From Streptomyces filipinensis (GTDB taxonomy: Bacteria; Actinomycetota; Actinomycetes; Streptomycetales; Streptomycetaceae): a stretch of DNA of 64,000 nucleotides. Positions 16,005 through 24,444 of this stretch are shown in pieces. Position 1 is the stretch's first letter; the number at the start of each line of letters is the position of its first letter. The stretch covers positions 843,276-907,275 of the forward strand of contig NZ_BMTD01000001.1 of the NCBI RefSeq assembly GCF_014649495.1, given 5' to 3'. The notes under the pieces were generated by a model. That model had not been told where the DNA came from. It made no database searches and saw nothing but the letters and a program-made list of their open reading frames with translations. Both the position numbers and the translations under genes were made by a program.

Positions 16005-17222
16005 GTGCGTGAATGTTCCCGGCTCAGCAGGCGTGCCGTCCTCGGGCTGACGGCCGCTGCCCTTCCCGTGTCCACGGCCACCGCGGCCGCCGCCGTCGAT
16101 TCCACTGTCATCGGGGGCGAGCAACTGGCCCGCTCCGGCGTCCAGGTGCGCGGCGCCTCCGGCCTGCCCAAGAAGATCACCGCCCGCTCCTGGCTGATCG
16201 CCGACCAGGACAGCGGAGAGGTGCTCGCCTCGTTCAATGCGCATCAGCGGCTCGCGCCCGCGTCCACGCTGAAGATGCTGTTCGCGGACACGGTGCTGAA
16301 GAAGTTCGACCGCGCCGAGCGGTACACGGTCAAGGACGCCGATGTCGCCGACGTCCCGGCCGGCTCCAGCCTGGTCGGCATCAAGCCCGGCATCACCTAC
16401 AGCGTCGACCAGCTGTGGCAGGGCGTGTTCCTGCGCTCCGGCAACGACGCCGTTCATGTGCTCTCCCACATGAACGGCGGGATCGCCAAGACCGTCGCCG
16501 AGATGCAGGCCAAGGCCGAGGACCTGCAGGCCCTGGACACCCATGTGGTCAGCCCCGACGGCTTCGACCACCCCGGCCAGACGTCCTCGGCGTACGACCT
16601 CACGCTGTTCGCCCGGTACGGTCTGAAGGACGCCGACTTCCGCGGCTACTGCGGTACGCGGACCGCCGACTTCCCGGCGGGCGGCAAGAAGACCTTCCAG
16701 ATCCAGAACACCGACCGCCTGCTGACCGGGGCATGGGGCCTGAGGACGTACGACGGCCTGATCGGCGTCAAGAACGGCTACACCAGCCACGCCGGCAACA
16801 CCTTCACCGGCGCGGCCACCCGCGGCGGGCGCACCCTGCTGGTGACGGTCATGCACCCCGCCGAGGGCAGCAACGCCGTGTACGAGCAGACCGCCGCGCT
16901 GCTCGACTGGGGCTTCGGAGGCGGGCGTTCGGCGCAGGCCGTGGGCACGCTGGTGGATCCGCTCAGCGAGGGCGGGGCGAGCGCGGGTCCGGCGCCCGCG
17001 CGCAAAGCGGCCCGGGCGGCGGCCGGCGCGCCCGGGCGGGGCCCCGCCAAACCGTCCACCGGACGGCTGGTGGAGGGCGCGGCCGGTACGGCGCTGCTGC
17101 TGACGGCGGCGACGGCGCTGGTGATGAAGCGGCGCCGCAGGGCCGTCGCCGCGGCCGCGACGGCCGAGGTGTCCCAGGAGGCCGTTCAGGTGCCGGAGCC
17201 GGGCGGCCGGCACCGGCGCTGA
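16005..17222 (+). CDS. D-alanyl-D-alanine carboxypeptidase (peptidase S11, PBP5-like), membrane-anchored
   Basis: A 405-residue extracytoplasmic serine peptidase that trims the terminal D-Ala of peptidoglycan stem peptides. GTG 16005 gives a Tat/Sec-like signal, RLSRRAVLGLTAAALPVSTA. The penicillin-binding motifs are SxxK in PASTLK (about residue 85), SxN in LRSGND (about 146), and the KTG-equivalent KNG in IGVKNGYTSHAGN (about 255), a replacement usual in actinobacterial members. After an Ala/Gly/Pro linker the C-terminus has one membrane helix (GAAGTALLLTAATALVM, about 362-378) and an Arg/Lys-rich tail, so the enzyme stays anchored. An 18-bp hairpin terminator follows at 17228. Confidence 0.92.
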   Translation: MRECSRLSRRAVLGLTAAALPVSTATAAAAVDSTVIGGEQLARSGVQVRGASGLPKKITARSWLIADQDSGEVLASFNAHQRLAPASTLKMLFADTVLKKFDRAERYTVKDADVADVPAGSSLVGIKPGITYSVDQLWQGVFLRSGNDAVHVLSHMNGGIAKTVAEMQAKAEDLQALDTHVVSPDGFDHPGQTSSAYDLTLFARYGLKDADFRGYCGTRTADFPAGGKKTFQIQNTDRLLTGAWGLRTYDGLIGVKNGYTSHAGNTFTGAATRGGRTLLVTVMHPAEGSNAVYEQTAALLDWGFGGGRSAQAVGTLVDPLSEGGASAGPAPARKAARAAAGAPGRGPAKPSTGRLVEGAAGTALLLTAATALVMKRRRRAVAAAATAEVSQEAVQVPEPGGRHRR

Positions 17223-17227
17223 AGCAT

Positions 17228-17310
17228 GCGGCGGCCGTTCCACCGACCGGTGCGCACCCCGCGTCCCGCGAGGTCCACCCCCAACTCCGGCCCGGTGGAA
17301 CGGCCGCCGC
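17228..17310 (+). terminator. long stem-loop downstream of the D,D-carboxypeptidase gene
   Basis: GCGGCGGCCGTTCCACCG (17228-17245) and CGGTGGAACGGCCGCCGC (17293-17310) are perfect 18-base complements separated by 47 bases, starting 6 bases after the stop codon. No U-tract follows, as is common in Streptomyces. The large loop is unusual for a simple terminator. Confidence 0.65.
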
Positions 17311-17462
17311 CTCCCCCCTCTGATGTGGCCATGGAATCCACGTGCTCCAACTGTGAAGCTATCGTGGAGGAAAGTTGAGCATATGGGCTCGACCGGCCGC
17401 AATACCGCGGATGTTCGAATTCCGTTTGTGGTAATGGGACCGGCCGGGCCCCGGACCCGTCC

Positions 17463-18221
17463 TCAGCCCCGGCCGATGTACGGCATCGCCGTCGCCAGTA
17501 CCGTCGCGAACTGCACGTTCGCCGCCAGCGGCAGCTCGGCCATGTGCCGCACCGTGCGGGCCACATCGGCCACGTCCATCACCGGCTCCGGGACCACCTC
17601 GCCGTTCGCCTGGAGCGCGCCGGTCTCCATCCGGGCCGTCATGTCGGTGGCGGCGTTGCCGATGTCGATCTGCCCGACCGCGATGCCGTACGGCCGCCCG
17701 TCCAGCGACAGTGACTTGGTCAGGCCGGTCAGCGCGTGCTTGGTCGCGGTGTAGGCGGCCGAGTGCGGACGGGGTGTGTGGGCCGAGATGGAGCCGTTGT
17801 TGATGATCCGGCCGCCCTGCGGATCCTGCTCCTTCATCCGCCGGTACGCCGCCTGCGCGCACAGGAACGCCCCGTTGAGGTTGGTGTCCACCACGTGTCG
17901 CCAGGCGTCGTAGGACAGCTCCTCGACCGGGACCCCGCCGGGCCCGAAGGTCCCCGCGTTGTTGAACAGCAGGTCCACCCGCCCGAACCGGTCCGTCGTC
18001 GCCGCGAACAGCGCGTCCACGTCCTCGGGGCGGGACACGTCGGCGCGCACGGCGAGCGCGGCGGCCTTGGGCGCCAGTGCCGCCGTCGCCTCCAGCGGCT
18101 CGGTGCGCCGGCCGGCCAGCGCCACCGACCAGCCGGCGCGCAGCAGCTCCACGGCGACGGCCCGCCCGATGCCGGAACCGGCGCCCGTCACCACCGCGAT
18201 CTTCGATTGCCTGTCAGTCAT
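17463..18221 (-). CDS. short-chain dehydrogenase/reductase (SDR)
   Basis: A 252-residue classical SDR. The cofactor motif [10 protein letters not shown] is at residues 13-22, NNAG near 89-92, the catalytic serine in INNGSISAH near 139, and the YTATK (YxxxK) motif near 154-158. R in AGRRTEPL after beta-2 suggests NADP(H). The substrate is unknown. ATG 18221 starts [13 protein letters not shown]. It is divergent from the Bcr/CflA exporter, and two spaced CCGYCATRCGG elements lie 25-56 bases upstream of its start. Confidence 0.92.
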   Translation of the reverse strand: MTDRQSKIAVVTGAGSGIGRAVAVELLRAGWSVALAGRRTEPLEATAALAPKAAALAVRADVSRPEDVDALFAATTDRFGRVDLLFNNAGTFGPGGVPVEELSYDAWRHVVDTNLNGAFLCAQAAYRRMKEQDPQGGRIINNGSISAHTPRPHSAAYTATKHALTGLTKSLSLDGRPYGIAVGQIDIGNAATDMTARMETGALQANGEVVPEPVMDVADVARTVRHMAELPLAANVQFATVLATAMPYIGRG

Positions 18222-18245
18222 GGCTCCGCAGCGTAGGCGGAACAT

Positions 18246-18277
18246 CCGTCATGCGGAATCGACTGTCCGCCATACGG
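18246..18277. promoter_or_regulatory. two CCGYCATRCGG operator-like elements spaced 21 bp
   Basis: CCGTCATGCGG (18246-18256) and CCGCCATACGG (18267-18277) are semi-palindromic and start exactly 21 bases apart (two helical turns), immediately upstream of the SDR gene. The spacing suggests two repressor dimers on one DNA face. No regulator gene is adjacent. Confidence 0.5.
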
Positions 18278-18434
18278 TTCGGCGGGGATGACGCCCGGGC
18301 CGGCCGCCTCCGCCGTCACCCCGCCCTCGCTCGTGTGTGCCCCGGCAGTCTGTGCGAGCTGAGAACATGGGGGCCGGCCGTTTCACCAGCCGGCCGCTTC
18401 ACCCAGCCGGTCGGTCCATCAAGGGAGGGGACAG

Positions 18435-19751
18435 ATGCCCGAGCACGCGGCGGCGCCGACACCGGACACCCACCACTCGTCCACCCCGGACCGGACCTCC
18501 ACCGCCACCCGCCGCACCGGCCTGCTCGTCACCCTCGTCCTCGGCGGCCTCACCGCGACACCCCCGCTCGCGATGGACATGTACCTCCCGTCCCTGCCCG
18601 AGGTCACCACCTCCCTGCACGCGCCCGCCGCCACCGTCCAGCTCACCCTCACCGCCTGCCTGCTGGGCATGGCGCTCGGGCAGCTGGTCGTCGGCCCGAT
18701 GAGCGACCGCTGGGGCCGCCGCCGCCCGCTGCTCACCGGCCTCGCCGTCTACGTCCTCGCGACCGCCCTGTGCGCGGTGGCCCCGGACGTCGCGACGCTG
18801 GTCGCCTTCCGGCTCGCCCAGGGCCTCGCGGGCGCGGCCGGGATCGTCATCGCCCGCGCCGTCGTACGCGACCTGTACGACGGGGTGGCCATGGCGCGCT
18901 TCTTCTCCACCCTGATGCTGGTCTCCGGGGTCGCGCCGGTCGTGGCACCGCTGATCGGCGGGCAGATCCTGCGGGTGACGGACTGGCGGGGCGTGTTCGT
19001 GGTCCTCACGGCGGTCGGCGTGCTGCTCGCCGCGCTCGTCTGGCTGCGGCTGCCCGAGACCCTGCCGCCCGCCGAACGGCACGGCGGGGGAGCCGGCGAA
19101 GCGCTGCGGGCGATGCGCGGACTGCTCGCCGACCCGCCCTTCACCGGCTACATGCTGGCCGGCGGCTTCGCCTTCGCCGCCCTGTTCGCCTACATATCCG
19201 CGTCCCCCTTCGTCGTCCAGGAGATCTACGGCGCCTCCCCGCAGACGTTCAGTCTGCTGTTCGGCCTCAACTCGGTCGGCCTGGTGGCCGCCGGCCAGGT
19301 CAACGGCAAGCTGCTGGTCGGCCGCATCGCCCTGGACAAGGTCCTCGCCACCGGCCTGACGGTGATCGTGCTCGCCGCGACCGCCCTGCTGCTGATGTCC
19401 ACCGGCGCCTTCGGCGACGTCGGGCTCGCCCCCGTCGCCGCCGCACTCTTCGTCCTCATGTCCGCCATGGGCATCACGCTCCCCAACGCCCAGTCCCTGG
19501 CCCTGCTGCGCACCCGGCACGCCGCCGGCTCCGCCTCCGCGCTGCTCGGCACCTCCTCCTTCCTCGTCGGCGCGGTCGCCTCACCGCTCGTCGGAGTCGC
19601 CGGGGAGCACACCGCCGTACCGATGGCTCTGGTCCAACTGGCGGGAGCACTGGTCGCGGCGGCCTGCTTCGTGGGAATGTGCCGTCCCTGGGGCACACGT
19701 GGAACAGACGTGCGGCACACCTGTGCGGGGCCGGAGGGAGAGCGGAACTGA
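18435..19751 (+). CDS. Bcr/CflA subfamily MFS drug exporter
   Basis: A 438-residue, 12-helix proton-driven exporter. The Bcr/CflA features are LGGLTATPPLAMDMYLPSLPEV in helix 1 with the DMYLP motif, the loop 2-3 motif GPMSDRWGRRRPLL (A-type), and RLAQGLAGAAGIVIARAVVRD in helix 4. Members export bicyclomycin, chloramphenicol or cysteine. ATG 18435 follows AAGGGAGGGGAC. Its stop overlaps the CTG start of the serine hydrolase gene (CTGA), so export and hydrolase are coupled. An antibiotic-related pair is conceivable but not shown. Confidence 0.93.
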   Translation: MPEHAAAPTPDTHHSSTPDRTSTATRRTGLLVTLVLGGLTATPPLAMDMYLPSLPEVTTSLHAPAATVQLTLTACLLGMALGQLVVGPMSDRWGRRRPLLTGLAVYVLATALCAVAPDVATLVAFRLAQGLAGAAGIVIARAVVRDLYDGVAMARFFSTLMLVSGVAPVVAPLIGGQILRVTDWRGVFVVLTAVGVLLAALVWLRLPETLPPAERHGGGAGEALRAMRGLLADPPFTGYMLAGGFAFAALFAYISASPFVVQEIYGASPQTFSLLFGLNSVGLVAAGQVNGKLLVGRIALDKVLATGLTVIVLAATALLLMSTGAFGDVGLAPVAAALFVLMSAMGITLPNAQSLALLRTRHAAGSASALLGTSSFLVGAVASPLVGVAGEHTAVPMALVQLAGALVAAACFVGMCRPWGTRGTDVRHTCAGPEGERN

Positions 19752-20872
19752 GCGCACCCAGACTGCGCGCCGACACGCCTGAACGGGCCGGGCTCGACCC
19801 CGTCGAGCTCGGGCACCTGGTCGGCGAGGTGCACGCCCTCACCGCCGGCGACCGCCCCTGGGCGGCCGGCGCCGTCGTGCTGGCCGGCCGCGGCCCCGTG
19901 ATCGCCGTGGCCGAGGCGTCGGGCTGGGCGGTCCGCTACGCCTCCTACGACCCCGAGACCGACACCGGCGTGGAACTGCCGCCCGCCGCCCGGGTCCCGG
20001 CCACCGTCGGCACGCCCTTCGACCTGGCCTCCCTCACCAAGCTGTTCACCTCCGTCGCCGCCGTGCAGCAGATCGAGCGCGGCACCCTCGGCATGGACGC
20101 CCGGGTCGGCGACTACCTGCCCGACTTCCACGCCGCGGCCGCCCACGGCACCACCGTGCGGCAGCTGCTCACCCACACCTCCGGGCTGCGCCCCGAGCTG
20201 CCGCTGTACGACTGCCCGGACGACGCCGCCCGGCTGGCCCTGCTGCGCGCCGAGGCCCCGACCGGCGAGCCGGGCCGCTACCGGTACTCCGACCTGAACA
20301 TGCTCCTGCTCCAGGCCGTCCTGGAACGCCTCACCGGCCGTGCCCTCGACGTCCTCGTCCAGGACGGCATCACCCGCCCCCTCGGCATGACGGCCACCGG
20401 CTTCGCGCCCTGCCCCGGCGCGGCCGCCACCGAGGACCAGCGGCGGCCGTGGGCCAAGGCGGACCGCGGGATGCTGCGAGGCGTGGTCCACGACGAGAAC
20501 GCCTGGGCGCTCGGCGGCGTCGCCGGGCACGCGGGCCTGTTCTCCACCGCCCGCGACCTCGCGGTCTTCTGCCGGACCCTGCTCGCCGGCGGCTCCTACG
20601 GGCCCGCCCGCATCCTCGGCCCCGACTTCGTGGAACTGCTGCTGACCCCGCCGGGGCTGGGCTTCGCCGTCGACCAGCCGTGGTTCATGGGCGAACTGGC
20701 GGGCCACGGGGCGGCGGGCCACACCGGCTTCACCGGCACCTCGCTGGTCCTCGATCCCAGGACGGACACGTTCCTGGTGCTGCTGGCCAACACGGTGCAT
20801 CCCCGGCGCAGGGCACCGGACAGCGGGCCGAGAGCGGCCCTGGCCACCCGGCTGGCGAGAGCGGTGATCTGA
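19748..20872 (+). CDS. serine hydrolase, beta-lactamase class C/D,D-peptidase family
   Basis: A 374-residue cytoplasmic-looking member of the class C beta-lactamase fold. The SxxK motif is FDLASLTKLF (S and K about residues 95-98), the YxN-type motif is RYSDLNM (Y about 179), and a His-x-Gly-type motif is GHTGFTG near 330. There is no signal peptide. CTG 19748 overlaps the stop of the exporter gene and is preceded by GGAGGGAGAG at the right distance; no ATG or GTG fits. Relatives include esterases and D-amino-acid peptidases, so the substrate is open. Confidence 0.88.
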   Translation: MSAPRLRADTPERAGLDPVELGHLVGEVHALTAGDRPWAAGAVVLAGRGPVIAVAEASGWAVRYASYDPETDTGVELPPAARVPATVGTPFDLASLTKLFTSVAAVQQIERGTLGMDARVGDYLPDFHAAAAHGTTVRQLLTHTSGLRPELPLYDCPDDAARLALLRAEAPTGEPGRYRYSDLNMLLLQAVLERLTGRALDVLVQDGITRPLGMTATGFAPCPGAAATEDQRRPWAKADRGMLRGVVHDENAWALGGVAGHAGLFSTARDLAVFCRTLLAGGSYGPARILGPDFVELLLTPPGLGFAVDQPWFMGELAGHGAAGHTGFTGTSLVLDPRTDTFLVLLANTVHPRRRAPDSGPRAALATRLARAVI

Positions 20873-20910
20873 GGCCCGTACCAGCACACCGGGCGCCTTA
20901 GAATCACCGG

Positions 20911-21906
20911 GTGAACGACCCCGTATCCCCGGCGGAAACCCTGCGCAGGAGCCTCGCCGAGCTGCTCGACGGACTCCCGCCCAGGCAAGCCGCCGGAGCG
21001 GTCGAACGGCTGATCGCCAACTACCGGGGGCAGACCCCCACCCACGCCCCGATCCTGCGCGACCGCGCCGACGTGGCCGCCTACGCCGCCTACCGCATGC
21101 CCGCCACCTTCGAAGCGGTCCGCTCGGCGCTGGAGGCGTTCGCGGCGACCGCGCCCGACTGGACGCCCCGCAGCCATGTCGACGTCGGCGGCGGCACCGG
21201 CGCCGCCACCTGGGCCGTCACCGCCACCTGGCCCGGCGAGCGCGGCGTCACCGTGCTGGACTGGGCCGAGCCCGCGCTCGCCCTCGGCCGGGAGATCGCC
21301 GCCGCCAACCCCGCCCTGCGGGACGCCCGCTGGCAGCGCGCCCGGATCGGCGCCGACCTCACCCTGGCGGACACCGACCTCGTCACGGTGTCGTACGTCC
21401 TCAACGAGCTGTCCGAGCCCGACCGCGCCGCGCTCGTGGACGCCGCCGCGGCCGCCGCGCAGGCCGTGGTGATCGTGGAGGCCGGCACCCCGGCCGGTTA
21501 CGCCCGCGTCATCGAGGCCCGCGACCGCCTCGTCCGCGCCGGACTCCACGTCGTCGCCCCCTGTCCGCACAGCGCCGCCTGTCCCATCGAGCCCGGCAAG
21601 GACTGGTGCCACTTCTCCGCCCGGGTGAGCCGCTCCTCCCTGCACCGCCAGGTCAAGGGCGGCACCCTGCCGTACGAGGACGAGAAGTTCTCGTACGTCG
21701 TCGCCACCCGCCTGCCCGCCGGGCCGGCCCCCTCCCGGGTGGTCCGCCGCCCGCAGATCCGCAAGGGCCAGGTGCTGCTGGACCTGTGCGAGGCCGGCGG
21801 ACGGCTGTCGCGCACGACGGTCACCAAACGCCACGGCTCCCTGTACAAGGCGGCCCGGGACACCGAGTGGGGCGACACGTGGCCGCCCGAGGAGCCGTCC
21901 GCGTAA
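20911..21906 (+). CDS. Rsm22-like small ribosomal subunit methyltransferase
   Basis: A 331-residue SAM-dependent methyltransferase of the Rsm22/METTL17 family. The SAM motif is HVDVGGGTGAATWA at about residues 89-102, and VSYVLNELSEPDR near 160 is the family motif IV region. A Cys cluster typical of the family follows: CPHSAACPIEPGKDWCHFSARVSR near 213-236. Mitochondrial relatives bind an Fe-S cluster and support small-subunit assembly. GTG 20911. The gene stands 38 bases after the serine hydrolase gene and may share its transcript. Confidence 0.9.
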   Translation: MNDPVSPAETLRRSLAELLDGLPPRQAAGAVERLIANYRGQTPTHAPILRDRADVAAYAAYRMPATFEAVRSALEAFAATAPDWTPRSHVDVGGGTGAATWAVTATWPGERGVTVLDWAEPALALGREIAAANPALRDARWQRARIGADLTLADTDLVTVSYVLNELSEPDRAALVDAAAAAAQAVVIVEAGTPAGYARVIEARDRLVRAGLHVVAPCPHSAACPIEPGKDWCHFSARVSRSSLHRQVKGGTLPYEDEKFSYVVATRLPAGPAPSRVVRRPQIRKGQVLLDLCEAGGRLSRTTVTKRHGSLYKAARDTEWGDTWPPEEPSA

Positions 21907-21951
21907 GCGCTCCGCCCCGGGGGGCATGGCCGTACTTGTTAACGTCTGGGC

Positions 21952-22581
21952 ATGGTCAGCAAGCCGCCCCCCGACGCCACCCGCCGCAGCGAGAAGTCCC
22001 GCAGAGCGATCTACGCCGCCGCCCTCTCGCTCGTCGGCGAGGTCGGGTATCCCAGGACCACCGTCGAGGGGATCGCCGCCCGGGCCGGCGTCGGCAAGCA
22101 GACGATCTACCGCTGGTGGCCGTCCAAGGCGGACGTCCTGCTGGAGGCGTTCCTCGACCTCTCCCGGCAGGCGGCACAGGAAGCGGGCCAGGAGCCGTAC
22201 GCCATCCCGGACACCGGGGACCTCGCCGCCGACCTCAAGGCCGTGCTGCGGCTCACGGTGGACCAGCTGCTCGACCCGCGCTTCGAGGCGCCCTCCCGGG
22301 CGCTGGCCGCCGAGGGCCTCGTCAACGAGCCGCTCGGCCGCGAGTTCGTCACCAAACTCCTCGAACCCCAGCTCCAGCTGTACGTCGACCGGTTGCGCGC
22401 CGCGCAGGAGGCCGGGGAGGTACGGGCCGGCGTCGACTGCCGTATCGCCCTGGAGCTGTTCGTCTCACCGCTCGCGCAGCGCTGGCTGCAGCACACGGGG
22501 CCGATCTCGTACGACTACACGGACACCCTCGTCGAGTACGCGTTGCACGGAATCGCCTCCCAGCCACCCCGAAGCGCATGA
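21952..22581 (+). CDS. TetR family transcriptional regulator
   Basis: A 209-residue regulator. The helix-turn-helix is at residues 14-58 (SRRAIYAAALSLVGEVGYPRTTVEGIAARAGVGKQTIYRWWPSKADVL). The C-terminal domain, with VLRLTVDQLLDPRFEAPSRALAAEG and LYVDRLRAAQEAGEVRAGVDCR, resembles TetR_C_16/AcrR-like ligand domains. No palindrome was found in the short upstream gap. It is followed by the Prim-Pol gene on the same strand after 63 bases. The target is unknown. Confidence 0.9.
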   Translation: MVSKPPPDATRRSEKSRRAIYAAALSLVGEVGYPRTTVEGIAARAGVGKQTIYRWWPSKADVLLEAFLDLSRQAAQEAGQEPYAIPDTGDLAADLKAVLRLTVDQLLDPRFEAPSRALAAEGLVNEPLGREFVTKLLEPQLQLYVDRLRAAQEAGEVRAGVDCRIALELFVSPLAQRWLQHTGPISYDYTDTLVEYALHGIASQPPRSA

Positions 22582-22644
22582 AGATGGGACGATAAGGCAC
22601 ACTGTCCGCACACCAGCGAGGCGACCACCAGACCGAGGGGATAG

Positions 22645-23364
22645 ATGAGCGCGACGTTCGGCGGCCGGTCGGGCCGGCAGGGCAAACTCTCCCGGTGGCT
22701 GCTCGGACGGCGCCCGAAGGAGGCCGCCGACGACGGGCGGGAGACCCTGCTGCTCGCCGCCGCCGCGGCGGGACTGCCGCTCGCCCCCGCCGCGCACCCC
22801 GCCCCCGGCTACCGCTGCTCCTGCGACCGCGTCGGCTGTCCCACCCCGGCCCGGCACCCGGTGTCGTTCGCGTGGCAGACCCAGTCCACCACCGACCGCG
22901 CCCAGATCGAGCGGTGGGCCCGGCACCAGCCGCAGGCCAACTTCATCACCGCCACCGGCATGGTCCACGACGTGCTCGACGTCCCCCTGGAAGCCGGGCG
23001 GGAGGCCCTGGAGCGGCTGCTCTCCTCCGGTGTCGAGGTCGGCCCGGTCGCCGAGAGCGACGACGGCCGCATGCTGTTCTTCACCCTCACCCGCGGCACC
23101 CCCGAGGACGAGGACGAGTGGTGGCCGTGCGAGCTGGACTGCCACCCCGAGACCATGGACGAGCACCCCGGGCTGCGCTGGCACTGCCGCGGGTCGTACG
23201 TGCTCGTGCCACCCGCGCGGCTGCCCGGTGACGATCAGCGGGTGCGCTGGGCGCGGGGGCCGGAGCACCCGCTGCCGGACCCCCTGAGCCTGCTGGAGGT
23301 GCTCACCGACGCGTGCGCGCGCTTCACCGGCGCCGAGGGCGTGGCCTGGCCGTTGCGGCACTGA
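22645..23364 (+). CDS. bifunctional DNA primase/polymerase (Prim-Pol) domain protein, active-site variant
   Basis: A 239-residue stand-alone Prim-Pol (archaeo-eukaryotic primase-like) domain. The N-terminal Cys/His cluster RCSCDRVGCPTPARHP (residues about 54-69) and the ANFITATG...VLDVPLEAG core (about 99-118) match the family. In catalytically competent members the core reads VLDVDxxxGG. Here the second Asp is Pro (DVP), so polymerase activity is doubtful. There is no helicase, Rep or phage gene nearby, and the context is ordinary chromosome. It may have a repurposed nucleic-acid-binding or regulatory role. ATG 22645 follows GAGGGGATAG. Confidence 0.85.
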   Translation: MSATFGGRSGRQGKLSRWLLGRRPKEAADDGRETLLLAAAAAGLPLAPAAHPAPGYRCSCDRVGCPTPARHPVSFAWQTQSTTDRAQIERWARHQPQANFITATGMVHDVLDVPLEAGREALERLLSSGVEVGPVAESDDGRMLFFTLTRGTPEDEDEWWPCELDCHPETMDEHPGLRWHCRGSYVLVPPARLPGDDQRVRWARGPEHPLPDPLSLLEVLTDACARFTGAEGVAWPLRH

Positions 23365-23451
23365 GCGCGGCACGGGACGGCGGGCAAGGGCCGCCCGGCG
23401 GCGGGTTCGTGGTGGCTGCCCGCGCGGTTCCCCGCGCCCGAGGGGCGCGGA

Positions 23452-24444
23452 TCACTCCCCTTGTGCCGAAGTGAGCCCAGGCACCCGGCCCAGCAGTGAC
23501 ACCCTGCCGCTTCCCGCCGGGTCCAGGGCGATCTCCGCCGACATGAACTCCAGGGTCAGGGACTGCTTCACCTCGCCCTCGGTCAGGGCCCGTACGTCCT
23601 TGTTCGGGATCGGCACGGTGGTGCCCGGGGCGGAGGTCTGTTTCTCGTAGTGGTGCGTGGTGAAGAACACCAGCGCCCCGCCGTCCGCCGTGCGCAGCGC
23701 CAGCGGGGCGTAGTCGCCGCTGGTCAGCGGGCGGTCGATGAACTGCGTGACCAGGCCCGGCTTGCGCGCCCGACCGGCGCGGTCCGCGCGTTCGCCGCTG
23801 GTGTACCTGCCGTCGGCGAAGGTCTTCCCGCCCTTCTTCAGGTACGCCGCGTAGTCCGCACTGAGCTTCCCCGGCGCGACGGCGAGCCGCGCGGAGTCGG
23901 CCGGTACCGCCTCGGCCCAGCCGTCGTCGTCCGTCCTGAACTCAGGTACGGCGCCGGGCGCCACGAGGGTCACGTACGCCACCCGCCAGTGCTCGCCGAG
24001 GTCGTTGCGGGTGAACACCATCAGCCAGCGTTGCCTGCCGGTCTTGTTGCCCTGGGCGTCGGCGACGAACCAGCGCGGCCAGCCGGCCTTCTGGGGGATC
24101 GTGATCTTCACGTCCGACAGCTTCAGCGGCACGTGCCGGGGGTTGCCGGACGGGTTGTTGGCGTGCCCGGCCTTCAGCCGTGCGGCGGTGATGTCGCCGA
24201 ACGGGCCGGTGAGATAGGGCGCGTCCAGGGAGCTGTCGTAGGCCTTGTCGGCCTTGTTGTACGCGGTGGTGAACGCGGTGAGCGCCTTGGCGGCCTCGGC
24301 GCGGGTGGCGGCGGGGAGCACCGCGCGCTCCCCGTGCACCACCACGCACCCGCTCGCCGTCAGCGACAAAGCGGTCAGCGAGGCCGCTATGAGTGCGTTC
24401 CGGTCACGCCTGCGGAGCCTGCGCGGGCTGCGATCCCTGCTCAT
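23452..24444 (-). CDS. lipoprotein of unknown function, linked to EfeUOB
   Basis: A 330-residue secreted lipoprotein. The Arg-rich n-region RRLRRRDRN precedes a hydrophobic core and the lipobox LTASGC at residues about 28-33. The mature part has no named motif visible but resembles DUF8094-like actinobacterial lipoproteins with a TTAYNKADKAYD beginning and two beta-rich halves. Its start lies 41 bases inside the end of efeU (stop at 24404), so it is the last gene of the efeO-efeB-efeU operon. A role in iron handling at the membrane is inferred from position only. Confidence 0.85.
   Translation of the reverse strand: MSRDRSPRRLRRRDRNALIAASLTALSLTASGCVVVHGERAVLPAATRAEAAKALTAFTTAYNKADKAYDSSLDAPYLTGPFGDITAARLKAGHANNPSGNPRHVPLKLSDVKITIPQKAGWPRWFVADAQGNKTGRQRWLMVFTRNDLGEHWRVAYVTLVAPGAVPEFRTDDDGWAEAVPADSARLAVAPGKLSADYAAYLKKGGKTFADGRYTSGERADRAGRARKPGLVTQFIDRPLTSGDYAPLALRTADGGALVFFTTHHYEKQTSAPGTTVPIPNKDVRALTEGEVKQSLTLEFMSAEIALDPAGSGRVSLLGRVPGLTSAQGE

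Noticed and set aside
18077..19747. N-terminal extension of the serine hydrolase frame back to 18077.
   Set aside because: It lies in the wrong frame inside the Bcr/CflA gene and has no homology-like pattern; the CTG at 19748 with GGAGGGAGAG fits better.
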